Assembly (NCBI RefSeq): GCF_008033235.1 | Contig: NZ_CP042432.1 | Location: 3,286,001-3,350,000, forward strand | Reading direction: 5' to 3' | Length of the DNA: 64,000 bases | DNA from: Anseongella ginsenosidimutans | GTDB lineage: Bacteria > Bacteroidota > Bacteroidia > Sphingobacteriales > Sphingobacteriaceae | In this document: one piece after another, positions 8,857-17,982 of the stretch | Position numbering within the stretch: the stretch's first letter is position 1 | Layout of the letters: the number at the start of each line of letters is the position of its first letter | Translations under genes and position numbers: made by a program | Notes under the pieces: generated by a model | Told to the model about the DNA's origin: nothing | What the model saw: only the letters and a program-made list of their open reading frames with translations | Database searches by the model: none

Positions 8857-9435
8857 TTAGAATTCGCGCCGCTCAAGGATCACTGACTTAATTACGGCGT
8901 CTTCCAGGTCAAACTTCGCATATTCATGGCTTTCTTCCGGCTCCAAAGCAACCCGCGCTCCTTCCGCCGGAGCCGCCAGGCGCCGCGCTTCGCGCAGGCG
9001 CAGCACTTCAGCGGGAACTTCCGCTCCGGCTGCCGTGTCAGTTGCCCGGATAAAGGCCCGGGATAACTCCTGTTTAAGCGGGCTGTCGCGCTGTCGGGAC
9101 CAGGCGTTTTCAGGATTCCGGGACCTTTCCTCCTGCCAGGTGCTTTCCTGCCGCCGCTCGTTTTCCTGTCCGGAAAGTTCCTCCCCCAGCGAACGGGCCT
9201 CCGCTTCGGGAACCGTATCGCTTTCTTCCCACCAGCGGCCTTCCGGTACGCGGTCGCCCGGAACGGGAACAGCAGGAGTCCCGGGCCGCTGAGAAACAAC
9301 CGGTTTCGCCTGCGAGGCAGGCCTTTTGGGAAGCGGACGCGGCTTTTCCTTCTCCTTTTTCCTGGCGCCCTCGAAAGCCTTGAACAGGTAAGCAACTGCT
9401 ACAATGACCAGGGGAATAATGGTTTCAAGATCCAT
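8857..9435 (-). CDS. Membrane-anchored, charged low-complexity protein of unknown function
   Basis: A 192-residue protein. An N-terminal hydrophobic segment (about residues 5-20, ETIIPLVIVAVAYLFKAFEG) is followed by a long Lys/Arg/Pro- and then Glu/Arg-rich region with no enzymatic motif. It ends in a short more ordered part, AKFDLEDAVIKSVILERREF. This suggests a single-pass inner-membrane protein with a mostly disordered cytoplasmic tail. It lies just upstream of the phytase-esterase-like lipoprotein gene on the same strand and is divergent from smc. Conservation of the short C-terminal block could be tested; function is not assignable. Confidence 0.65.
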   Translation of the reverse strand: MDLETIIPLVIVAVAYLFKAFEGARKKEKEKPRPLPKRPASQAKPVVSQRPGTPAVPVPGDRVPEGRWWEESDTVPEAEARSLGEELSGQENERRQESTWQEERSRNPENAWSRQRDSPLKQELSRAFIRATDTAAGAEVPAEVLRLREARRLAAPAEGARVALEPEESHEYAKFDLEDAVIKSVILERREF

Positions 9436-9557
9436 GAAAGCGGACTGTTGATAAATTGGATTTGTATAAAAATAATTTAGTAAAGATATTTATCCCCTTA
9501 ATAAGAACCAAATCCCGTGTCTCAACGTGCAGGTCAACGTGTCGTGTTAAAGTCAGT

Positions 9558-12500
9558 ATGAAGCTTACATCGCTGGAAATTAAGGGCTTCAAAAGTTTTG
9601 GAGACAAGGTAATCATTAATTTTGACGTAGGGGTTACCTCCATCGTAGGGCCAAACGGCTGTGGAAAGTCAAATGTAGTGGACGCCATCCGCTGGGTTTT
9701 GGGCGAGCAAAGCACCCGCATGCTTCGTTCCGAAAAAATGGAAAACGTTATCTTTAACGGAACATCCAGCCGCAAACCCAGTAACCTTGCCGAAGTTTCC
9801 CTCAGCTTTGACAACACGAGGAATGTCCTTCCGACGGAATTCAGCCAGGTCACGATTACCCGCAAGCTGTACCGCAGCGGCGACAGCGAATACCGCCTGA
9901 ATGATGTGCAATGCCGATTAAAGGACATTACCGACCTTTTTCTGGATACAGGCATCGGCCCGGATTCTTACTCCATCATTGAGCTTAAAATGATCGAAGA
10001 GATCCTGAACAACAAGGATAATTCCAGGCGCGCCCTCTTTGAAGAAGCTTCAGGTATCTCTAAATATAAAGTTCGTAAAAAGCAAACACTTAATAAGTTA
10101 AAAGATACCGAGTCTGACCTTTCCCGGGTAGAAGACCTTCTTTTCGAAATTGAAAAGAACCTAAAGACCCTTGAAAACCAGGCAAAGAAAGCCGAACGGT
10201 TCTACCGCCTCAAAGACCAGTACAAAGAAACGAGCGTAGCCCTTGCCTCTTTCCGCATCCATGCCTTTCGCCAGTCCCTGGAGGAACTTCAAAAGCAGGA
10301 ACAGCAGCAGCAGGATGAACTGCTGCGCCTTCAAACCGAAAGCCAGAAACTGGAAGCGGTATTGCAGGAAGAAAAACGCCTGAGCCTGCAGAAGGAAAAA
10401 AACCTTTCCGTACAGCAGAAAGCCACCAACGAATACGTAGCCTCCATCAGGCAGTACGAAAGCGAAAAGAAACTAAAGAACGAACAGCTGAAGTTCCGGC
10501 AGGAAAAAGAATCGCGTCTGCTGGCCGAGCTTTCCAGCGATAAACTCTGGATGGAGCGCAGCCGGGAAAATATTATCCAGCTGGAAACCGGGAGAGAAAC
10601 CGAAAGCAACCTGCTGGCAGCAGCGGAGCAGCAGCTTTCGGTCCTGAAAGCCCGCCTGGAAGCCTTACGCGAAGATCACCGGGAAAGCAGGATCCGGCTT
10701 GAAGAGGCCGGAACGGAAGCAAAACGCCTCCAGGAAGAAGCCTACCAGGCGGAGAAGGAAAAGGATATCCTGACAATACAGGCCCAAACACTTGAACAGG
10801 AATTGCAGCGCACCACCAGCGACGCAAGGGAAAAAGAAGACGAGCTGCAGGGATTCAGCGCTTCCATTTCCAGGCTGGACAAGCTGGTACGCGAAAGGGA
10901 ACAGCTCCTGCAGGAGGCGCTTGAAACGGAAGAGAACCTGGTCGCCCGCCTGCTGCAAACCGAAGAAGAGATCAGGGAGACAAAGGAGAAAACGGCCGTT
11001 TCAGGACGTTTGCGGGATGCAAAACAAAATGAATACCACCTTACCAAGAGCCTGGTTGATAACCTGGAAGGCTACCCGGAATCCATAAAATTCCTCCGGA
11101 AAAACGCCGGATGGGCGAAAAAGGCCCCCCTTCTTTCTGATATCCTGTTTTGCAGGGAGGCCTACCGGATAGCGATTGAGAATTACCTGGAGCCTTACAT
11201 GAACTATTATGTAGTGGAAAGCTACAAGGAGGCCATGCAGGCGATTTCCCTTCTTAGCGATGCTTCCAGAGGCCGGGCTAATTTTTTCGTACTGGAAGCA
11301 TTCAAAGAGTATGAAGCCTTGCCTCCGGTGGAAATAAAGGACTTACTCCCCGCGCTGGAAATCATCGAAAGCGAAGAAAAATACCAGCCCCTGTGCCACT
11401 ATCTTCTTCAGGGCGTCTATCTACTTTCCAAAGAGAAGGAAGCTGGCTTTGATCCGGAAGCTTACCCGGTGACGGTTCTCAGCGAGTCGGGAAAATACGC
11501 AAAGGGAAAATTCAGTATTTCCGGCGGATTCGTCGGGTTATTTGAGGGTAAACGCATTGGCCGGGCAAGGAACCTGGAGGTATTGCAAAAAGAGATCAAA
11601 AAACTAGATACCCAGCTCGAAGAACTCGCATCAAAAACAGGGGAACTGGAACAGCAATACATCCGGCTGAAAGAAAGCACGAAAAAGAAAGAAATTGCCG
11701 ATCTCCGCACGGAACTGAGCCGCTATTCAAACGAATTACTTACCCTGCAAACGAAAGAAAGCCAGTACCGGGAATTTATCGGCAGCAGCGCGCTCCGGAA
11801 GGAAGACATTGTTCAGAAGCTCAGCCAATACCGTGATTCTCTCGCGGAGCTGCAGCCCCGGCTGCAGGTACTTGAAGAAGAAAAGCTGCAGGCCGGCAGC
11901 AGGCAGCTCCGGGCCCAGGAAGACTTCAAAGAAGTCAGCGACAAGGTAAACGCGGTTTCGGGCGAATTCAACCAGCAGAATATCCAGTTTCACCAGCAAA
12001 AAAATAAGCTGGACGGCTTACTGAAGGACCTGGACTATAAACAGGCCGATGTGGAGCGCTACCAGGAACGGATAGAAAAAAATACCGCTGAGCTGGACAG
12101 TACCCGCAAAGGAATTGCAGAATTGCTGCAGATGGAAGACGGAGCGGATGAAGACCTTCAGTCCATGTACAGCCAAAAGGAGGAAATGGAAAAGGGCCTC
12201 CGGGAAGCGGAAGAAGATCACTATGCCACCAAGGGGAATATCAGCCAGGTGGAAGAGCAGCTTAGCCTGCTGCGGCGCCGGAAGGAACAGGCTGACTTTC
12301 TTTCTTCCGAACTGAAGGATAAAAAAACACAATTAAAAATAGACCTCAACTCGCTGAAGGAAAGATTATCGGTCAATTTTAACATTGATATCGAAGACCT
12401 GCTGGAACAGGAAGAAACACCTCAGGGCGATGAAGGAGAACTGGCGGCAAAAGCCGAAAAACTAAAAAATCAGCTCGATAATTTCGGCGCCATTAACCCC

Positions 12501-13103
12501 ATGGCAATGGAAGCGTTCAATGAAATGAATGAGCGTTACCAATTCATTTCCAGGGAGAAAAACGATCTTCTTGAAGCCAAGGCTTCTTTGCTGAGTACTA
12601 TTGGGGAGATTGACGATACGGCAAGGCATCAGTTCCTGGCAGCCTTTAATCAGATCAAGGAGAATTTCCGGAACGTATTTCGTTCGCTTTTCAACCAGGA
12701 GGATTCCTGCGATCTTTTCCTGGTAAAGCCGGACGAGCCCCTGGAGTCGGAAATAGAGATCGTGGCCCGGCCTAAAGGAAAGAAACCGCTTTCCATTAAC
12801 CAGCTGTCCGGCGGGGAAAAAACACTGACCGCCACAGCCATTCTCTTCTCCTTGTACCTGCTCAAGCCGGCTCCTTTCTGTATTTTTGATGAAGTAGATG
12901 CTCCCCTGGATGATACCAATATTGACAAGTTCAATAATATTATCCGGGAGTTCTCCAAAGACTCCCAATTCATTGTGGTGACTCACAATAAACGTACGAT
13001 TGCCAGCACGGATGTGATCTACGGGGTAACAATGGTAGAGCAGGGAATCTCCAGGGTGGTGCCGGTAGACCTCCGGGGCCTTGAGACGGCAGCCGCTGTA
13101 TAA
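9558..13103 (+). CDS. smc: Chromosome segregation ATPase SMC
   Basis: Structural maintenance of chromosomes protein, the DNA-tethering ATPase of bacterial condensin. With the start at MKLTSLEIKGFKSFGDK it has 1181 residues, the family norm; the frame is open 102 bp further up but that extension is not SMC-like. Walker A GPNGCGKSN (31-39) is followed by a long coiled coil, a hinge at about 515-680 (EGYPESIKFLRKNAGW to FSISGGFVGLFEGKR) and a second coiled coil. The C-terminal head has the signature LSGGEKTLTA (~1086) and Walker B CIFDEVDAPLDD (~1107). No scpA or scpB is in the window. The stop abuts the convergent lolD-like gene. Confidence 0.97.
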   Translation: MKLTSLEIKGFKSFGDKVIINFDVGVTSIVGPNGCGKSNVVDAIRWVLGEQSTRMLRSEKMENVIFNGTSSRKPSNLAEVSLSFDNTRNVLPTEFSQVTITRKLYRSGDSEYRLNDVQCRLKDITDLFLDTGIGPDSYSIIELKMIEEILNNKDNSRRALFEEASGISKYKVRKKQTLNKLKDTESDLSRVEDLLFEIEKNLKTLENQAKKAERFYRLKDQYKETSVALASFRIHAFRQSLEELQKQEQQQQDELLRLQTESQKLEAVLQEEKRLSLQKEKNLSVQQKATNEYVASIRQYESEKKLKNEQLKFRQEKESRLLAELSSDKLWMERSRENIIQLETGRETESNLLAAAEQQLSVLKARLEALREDHRESRIRLEEAGTEAKRLQEEAYQAEKEKDILTIQAQTLEQELQRTTSDAREKEDELQGFSASISRLDKLVREREQLLQEALETEENLVARLLQTEEEIRETKEKTAVSGRLRDAKQNEYHLTKSLVDNLEGYPESIKFLRKNAGWAKKAPLLSDILFCREAYRIAIENYLEPYMNYYVVESYKEAMQAISLLSDASRGRANFFVLEAFKEYEALPPVEIKDLLPALEIIESEEKYQPLCHYLLQGVYLLSKEKEAGFDPEAYPVTVLSESGKYAKGKFSISGGFVGLFEGKRIGRARNLEVLQKEIKKLDTQLEELASKTGELEQQYIRLKESTKKKEIADLRTELSRYSNELLTLQTKESQYREFIGSSALRKEDIVQKLSQYRDSLAELQPRLQVLEEEKLQAGSRQLRAQEDFKEVSDKVNAVSGEFNQQNIQFHQQKNKLDGLLKDLDYKQADVERYQERIEKNTAELDSTRKGIAELLQMEDGADEDLQSMYSQKEEMEKGLREAEEDHYATKGNISQVEEQLSLLRRRKEQADFLSSELKDKKTQLKIDLNSLKERLSVNFNIDIEDLLEQEETPQGDEGELAAKAEKLKNQLDNFGAINPMAMEAFNEMNERYQFISREKNDLLEAKASLLSTIGEIDDTARHQFLAAFNQIKENFRNVFRSLFNQEDSCDLFLVKPDEPLESEIEIVARPKGKKPLSINQLSGGEKTLTATAILFSLYLLKPAPFCIFDEVDAPLDDTNIDKFNNIIREFSKDSQFIVVTHNKRTIASTDVIYGVTMVEQGISRVVPVDLRGLETAAAV

Positions 13104-13768
13104 TTATTGATCGCTTCCGGAAACGATCTTCCCGTCCTGCATCTGCAGGCGGCGGTCCGCCATGGCAGCCAGTTCCGCGTGATGAGTGACGATCACAAAG
13201 GTCTGGCCCAATTCGTCACGAAGGTCAAAAAAGAGCTGGTGCAGCTCCCCTGAATTTTTGGAATCAAGATTTCCCGAAGGTTCATCGGTAAGCACCAGCG
13301 CCGGGTTATTTATCAGCGCACGGGCAACGGCTACGCGCTGCTGCTCCCCGCCCGACAACTCAGAAGGCTTATGCCCCGACCGCCCCCCAGCCCAAGCATA
13401 TCCAGGAGCCGCCTGGCTTCTTTTTCGGCCGCCGGTAAGGTTTTCCCGGCAATAAAGGCCGGCATGCAAATATTTTCCAGGGCGGTAAACTCCGGCAGCA
13501 GATGGTGGAACTGGAAGACAAAACCAATAAAGCGGTTTCGGAAAGCGCTCAGCTTCTTTTCTCCAAGGCGGCTGATATCCATTCCGTTAATGGTCACATT
13601 CCCTGAATCAGGTTTATCAAGCGTACCGATAATATGAAGCAGGGTACTCTTTCCGGCGCCGGACGGACCGGTAATGGAGATCACTTCGCCTTTTTTCACC
13701 TCCAGGTCAATGTCTTTCAGGATAAGGAGATCCCCGTAGGATTTTTTGATGGAACTGGCTTTAAGCAT
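13104..13768 (-). pseudogene. lolD: LolD-type ABC transporter ATP-binding protein, frameshifted (probable sequence error)
   Basis: ATPase of the LolCDE/MacB type, probably for release of lipoproteins from the inner membrane. The first part carries Walker [10 protein letters not shown] (34-42) and the Q-loop region [18 protein letters not shown]. The second part, in another frame, carries the signature [16 protein letters not shown], Walker [14 protein letters not shown] and the switch VTHH. The break falls in a run of six G (minus strand; six C at 13383-13388). One more G gives [17 protein letters not shown] and a 221-residue product, the exact family size. Every ATPase motif is intact. The gene follows an SDR gene by two bases. 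The lolD name is likely but other close subfamilies are possible. Confidence 0.85.
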
Positions 13769-13770
13769 GG

Positions 13771-14586
13771 TTATTTAATCAGCGGGTCTTTTTCTTTTGT
13801 AAAATGTTTATACACCAGGCGGTCGGTCAGTTTTGGGAAAAAGCGGCTCATAAAAACTGTCAGGCGCCCCTGCCCGGTAATGATCAGGTCGCGCCTGCGC
13901 TGCTGGACCCCTCTCACGATCAGCCCGGCAACCTCCTCCGCGCTCATCATGCTGCCTTCTTCCATCGAGGAACGTCCCTGTAGTGAACCATCGGCTACCA
14001 GGGCGGTATTACGGATATTCGAGGCCGTAAAACCCGGACAGGCCACCATTACATGGACGCCCTTCCGGAGATTCTCAATGCGGAGCGATTCCATAAATCC
14101 CTGCACGGCAAACTTCGAGGCCGAATAGCCCGTGCGGCCCGGCAACCCCTTGTAACCTGCAATAGAAGAAACGCCAACCACAGAACCCCGGCTTTCAATA
14201 ATAGCAGGCAAAGCATACTTGGTGCAGTAAACAGTTCCCCAGAAGTTCACGTCCATCACTTTGCGCAAAACCGCCAGATCAAGATCCCGGAACAAAGCCC
14301 GCATACTGATCCCGGCATTATTTACCAGAACATCTATTCCGCCGAACGTACTCAGGGCCTGTTCCACAAACAGCCGGCAATCTTCTTCCCTGGATACATC
14401 CGTTTGAACGGCCACCGCCCGGATACCGTATTTTTCTTCCAATTCGCGGGTGATGGCGCAAAGCGCTACGTACTGCCTGGCTCCCAGCACCAGGTTTGCC
14501 CCTTCTTCTGCAAACCGCTCGGCGCAAGCTTTCCCGATACCCGAGGATGCGCCGGTAATAAGGACGGTTTTCCCTTTTAGCTCCAT
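13771..14586 (-). CDS. SDR family NAD(P)-dependent oxidoreductase
   Basis: Classical short-chain dehydrogenase of 271 residues. Cofactor motif TGASSGIG (11-18), NNAG (89-92), catalytic Ser140 or Ser141 in VSSIAG, and YSASK with Tyr154 and Lys158 are all present. The C-terminal part (residues about 200-271) contains [13 protein letters not shown] and a basic tail, as in Bacteroidota members related to DltE/YqjQ-type SDRs. Substrate unknown. It stands two bases upstream of the lolD-like gene, so they probably share a transcript. A TAnnTTTG box lies four bases before its ATG. Confidence 0.92.
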   Translation of the reverse strand: MELKGKTVLITGASSGIGKACAERFAEEGANLVLGARQYVALCAITRELEEKYGIRAVAVQTDVSREEDCRLFVEQALSTFGGIDVLVNNAGISMRALFRDLDLAVLRKVMDVNFWGTVYCTKYALPAIIESRGSVVGVSSIAGYKGLPGRTGYSASKFAVQGFMESLRIENLRKGVHVMVACPGFTASNIRNTALVADGSLQGRSSMEEGSMMSAEEVAGLIVRGVQQRRRDLIITGQGRLTVFMSRFFPKLTDRLVYKHFTKEKDPLIK

Positions 14587-14590
14587 TTTC

Positions 14591-14598
14591 CAAAGATA
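14591..14598 (-). promoter_or_regulatory. Putative -7 promoter element of the SDR-lolD pair, immediately before the start codon
   Basis: TATCTTTG on the minus strand, separated from the SDR ATG only by GAAA. Exact match to TAnnTTTG. Predicts a leaderless or nearly leaderless transcript. Confidence 0.5.
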
Positions 14599-14631
14599 AT
14601 TTTTTGGCTGTAAGATTTTTTAGAAAAGTAG

Positions 14632-14644
14632 TGCAAACGTTTGT
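14632..14644. promoter_or_regulatory. LacI-family operator-like palindrome upstream of the SusC gene
   Basis: TGCAAACGTTTGT contains the perfect 10-bp palindrome CAAACGTTTG with the central CG typical of LacI/GalR-family operators. It lies about 155 bp before the SusC start and about 45 bp from the divergent SDR start, so it could control the polysaccharide locus. No LacI-type regulator gene is in the window, so the regulator is not identified. Confidence 0.4.
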
Positions 14645-14797
14645 TTTTTACTTTACCATCAGTTAACTTAGAGTGTCTTTTGCACCAAAACTCTCCGGCT
14701 CCTCTTAAGTTCCGGAATAAACATTAATAATTTTAAATCGATTGAGAGAAACTCTACTCGTGATTTTTTAAATTTTTAATGACCAAAACCATAGCAC

Positions 14798-17700
14798 ATG
14801 GAACAAAAGACCAGAAAATGGATGTGCATTTGCTGCATCCTATGCACGTCATTGGTTTCCCGGGCCCAGGAGCAATTTTCGGGAACCGTCAGGGACAGCA
14901 TCAGCGGAACACCTCTTCCCGGAGTTTCCGTAAACATCAGAGGAGGAACATCGGGGACAGCTACTGACTCCGCCGGGAACTTTGTATTAGCCGGCGAAGA
15001 AAGCCAGGCAGTCCTTGTATTTTCCTTCCTTGGTTACACGACCAGGGAAATAAGCGCCCGCACCGGGCAGCCGGTAAACGTAAAATTAGCGCAGGGCAGC
15101 CAGTCCCTTGACGAGGTGGTCGTAGTCGGTTACGGCACCCAGCGAAAGGTAAACCTAACCGGAGCTGTAGGAACGGCAAGCGGCGAGGTACTGGAAAACC
15201 GGCCTATCGCCAATGTTGGAGAAGGGTTGCAGGGCGTTATTCCCAACCTCAATATTACCCCGCGCAACGGGGACCCTTCCCAGTCCATTGATTTCAATAT
15301 CCGCGGATATGAATCTATCAACGGAGGGTCTCCGCTGATTTTGGTGGACGGGGTCCCGATGGACCTCAACCGCGTCAATCCCAGTGACATTGAAAGCATC
15401 AGCGTATTGAAAGATGCCTCAGCGGCGGCGGTTTACGGTGCCAGGGCGGCCTTCGGAGTAGTGCTGGTAGAAACCAAAAGCGGACAGGCGGGAAAAGTAA
15501 AGATCTCCCTGAATACGCAATGGTCGCTGGCAAAGCCTATTTTTAACATGGATCCCGTAACCGACCCTTATGAAGTGGTCACTGCCTGGAACCAGGCAAA
15601 TATGCGTACCAACGGTGTGCCGCGCTATGACGAAGACATGGTAGCCGGCACCAAAGCCTGGTCCGAAAACCCGCAAACAGCTCCCGAGTGGGCGGTAGTG
15701 GACGGAGTATTCCGATTCTACGGCGCTAATAATTACCAGGATAAGATCATGACCGACGCTGCGCCAACCAATCAGCATGACCTTACCATTTCCGGAGGGT
15801 CAGAAAACGCCAACTATTATGTTTCTTTTGGCTACCTGAGCAAGGATGGATACCTGCGCTACAATAACGAGGAGTTCAAACGCTATAATATCCTGATGAA
15901 GGGCGAGTTCAAGATCAATGACTGGCTCACGCTGGATGAAAAGATCGTATTTAACGCACAGAACAGCGACAAGCCGCATTTCTATAACTGGGATGTGAAT
16001 ATCAATTCCCTTGCCAGGGTCAGTCCCATTATGCCGGTACAATTTCCCGACCTGGATTATTACCTCAGCCCCGGTGACCGGGAACAGTACGAACAATACA
16101 TCGGAATGTACTTTGGCGGCACCAATTTTTTTCCCTACCTGTTGAATGGCGGCCGCAGTACTTTCACCAATAACGACACCTGGCTTACCTCCGGAGCTAC
16201 ATTAACGCCGGTACAGGGCTTAAAAGTCATTGCTAACTTTTCCTATAATATTTTCCACCGGAATTTCCAGGATGTGGCCAGCAAGGTGGATATTGTTTCC
16301 ACAGACCTCACTGACCCCAACCCGATAAGTAACGGGTTCAGCGGTGATGACTGGATCGATGAACGGACGGATCATAACCAGTATTACGTCTTGAACACCT
16401 TTGCCGAATACACTTATGACCGCCTGGAGGATCACTACTTTAAAGCCATGGTAGGCTACAACCAGGAATGGGGAATGAATAAATTCACCAGGGCGCAGGC
16501 GCGCTCGCTGATCAATCCCTCGATCACCGATATCAATGCCACTACCGGCACCCAGCAAACCTTTGGCAACAGTTCACATGTATCTCTGCGGGGAGCTTTT
16601 TACCGGCTGAATTATATTTATAAGGATAAGTACCTGCTGGAAACCAACGGCCGATATGACGGAACGTCCCGGTTCCCGAAAGAGGATCGCTTCGGCTTTT
16701 TTCCCTCAGTTTCCTTCGGATGGAGAATTTCTAATGAAAACTTTCTTTCCGGGGCCGGCGACTGGCTGAATAACCTCAAGATCAGGGCTTCCTACGGAAC
16801 CCTGGGTAACCAGCTGCTTGGCGATGACTATTATCCATACATTGCTACCCTGGGGATCGGCACATCACCCTATATCATGGACGACGGCCTTATCCCCTAC
16901 GTGTCCGCGCCGGGACTGGTAAGCCCTACCCTTACCTGGGAAACCGTTGTTTCTCAAAACATTGGCCTGGATATCACGCTGCTGAACTCCCGTCTGGACG
17001 CCTCCTTCGATGTCTATACAAGGGAAACCAAGGATATGCTGATGGATGTGGAATACCCGGATATACTCGGAACGGACGCGCCGCAGTCCAATGCAGCGGA
17101 TCTTAAAACAACCGGCTGGGAGCTGGCTTTGACCTGGCGGGACAAGATAAACCAGGACTGGAATTATAATTTTACTCTTTCATTGTCAGACTGGACGGCA
17201 GAGATTACCCGCTATGATAATCCTACCGGGGCGCTTTCCGAGTTTTACGTCGGGCAGAAACTGGGAGATATCTGGGGCTATGAAACGGTAGGTATCTTCC
17301 AGTCGGAAGAAGAAATTGCAAACGCTCCGGACCAGTCCAATATCGGCGCCAACTGGAAACCGGGAGACATCCGCTATGCCGACCTCAACGGGGACGGTGT
17401 CATCAGCGCGGGAAGCAACACACTGGCCGACCCCGGCGACCGGAAAATCATTGGCAATGAGAACCCGAGGTACAGTTTCGGCGTCAATGCCGGCGCCGGC
17501 TTCAGGGGCTTCCGGCTGTCCGCCTTTTTCCAGGGTTACTGGCAACGGGACCACTGGCCTACGTCCGGCAACTGGACCTGGTTCTTCCCTTTCAATGCAG
17601 GGCATATCGAAAGGTATTTCATTACCGATTCCTGGAGCGAAGACAACCGGGACGCCTATTTCGCGGCGCCGCATATTTCAACGAACGACAAGAAAAATAT

Positions 17701-17968
17701 CCAAACGCAATCCCGTTTCCTGCAAAACGCAGGGTATATCAGGCTGAAGAACATCATGCTTAGCTATGATCTTCCCGCACACCTGCTGGAAAAGGCCGGG
17801 CTTGGCCAGGCAAGGATCTACTTCACGGGAATGAACCTCTGGGAATACTCCCCCATACGGAAACCGCTGGATCCCGAATCCATTCAAAACACCACATTTG
17901 ATACAAACGGAGCGATCGAATATCCGCTGCAGCGTATCTATAGCCTTGGTCTTAGCCTAACATTCTGA
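14798..17968 (+). CDS. SusC/RagA family TonB-linked outer membrane protein
   Basis: TonB-dependent beta-barrel transporter for oligosaccharides (1056 residues). After a signal peptide ending near SRAQ, a carboxypeptidase-regulatory-like domain (about 26-100) is followed by the SusC signature LDEVVVVGYGTQRK (104-117), a plug domain with DGVPMDLNRVNPSDIESI and LKDASAAAVYGARA, and the barrel to the C-terminus (SLGLSLTF, terminal aromatic residue). It is followed at 14 bp by its SusD partner and then a heparinase II/III-like enzyme, a minimal polysaccharide-utilisation locus. There is no N-terminal anti-sigma-interacting (STN) extension, so control by an ECF sigma/anti-sigma pair is unlikely. The LacI-like palindrome upstream may regulate it. 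Confidence 0.95.
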   Translation: MEQKTRKWMCICCILCTSLVSRAQEQFSGTVRDSISGTPLPGVSVNIRGGTSGTATDSAGNFVLAGEESQAVLVFSFLGYTTREISARTGQPVNVKLAQGSQSLDEVVVVGYGTQRKVNLTGAVGTASGEVLENRPIANVGEGLQGVIPNLNITPRNGDPSQSIDFNIRGYESINGGSPLILVDGVPMDLNRVNPSDIESISVLKDASAAAVYGARAAFGVVLVETKSGQAGKVKISLNTQWSLAKPIFNMDPVTDPYEVVTAWNQANMRTNGVPRYDEDMVAGTKAWSENPQTAPEWAVVDGVFRFYGANNYQDKIMTDAAPTNQHDLTISGGSENANYYVSFGYLSKDGYLRYNNEEFKRYNILMKGEFKINDWLTLDEKIVFNAQNSDKPHFYNWDVNINSLARVSPIMPVQFPDLDYYLSPGDREQYEQYIGMYFGGTNFFPYLLNGGRSTFTNNDTWLTSGATLTPVQGLKVIANFSYNIFHRNFQDVASKVDIVSTDLTDPNPISNGFSGDDWIDERTDHNQYYVLNTFAEYTYDRLEDHYFKAMVGYNQEWGMNKFTRAQARSLINPSITDINATTGTQQTFGNSSHVSLRGAFYRLNYIYKDKYLLETNGRYDGTSRFPKEDRFGFFPSVSFGWRISNENFLSGAGDWLNNLKIRASYGTLGNQLLGDDYYPYIATLGIGTSPYIMDDGLIPYVSAPGLVSPTLTWETVVSQNIGLDITLLNSRLDASFDVYTRETKDMLMDVEYPDILGTDAPQSNAADLKTTGWELALTWRDKINQDWNYNFTLSLSDWTAEITRYDNPTGALSEFYVGQKLGDIWGYETVGIFQSEEEIANAPDQSNIGANWKPGDIRYADLNGDGVISAGSNTLADPGDRKIIGNENPRYSFGVNAGAGFRGFRLSAFFQGYWQRDHWPTSGNWTWFFPFNAGHIERYFITDSWSEDNRDAYFAAPHISTNDKKNIQTQSRFLQNAGYIRLKNIMLSYDLPAHLLEKAGLGQARIYFTGMNLWEYSPIRKPLDPESIQNTTFDTNGAIEYPLQRIYSLGLSLTF

Positions 17969-17982
17969 CAAAAGAAATAATT

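Noticed and set aside
9456-9557. Longer N-terminus of SMC (34 extra residues)
   Set aside because: The extension is not SMC-like; MKLTSLEIKGFKSFGDK is the standard start of the family.
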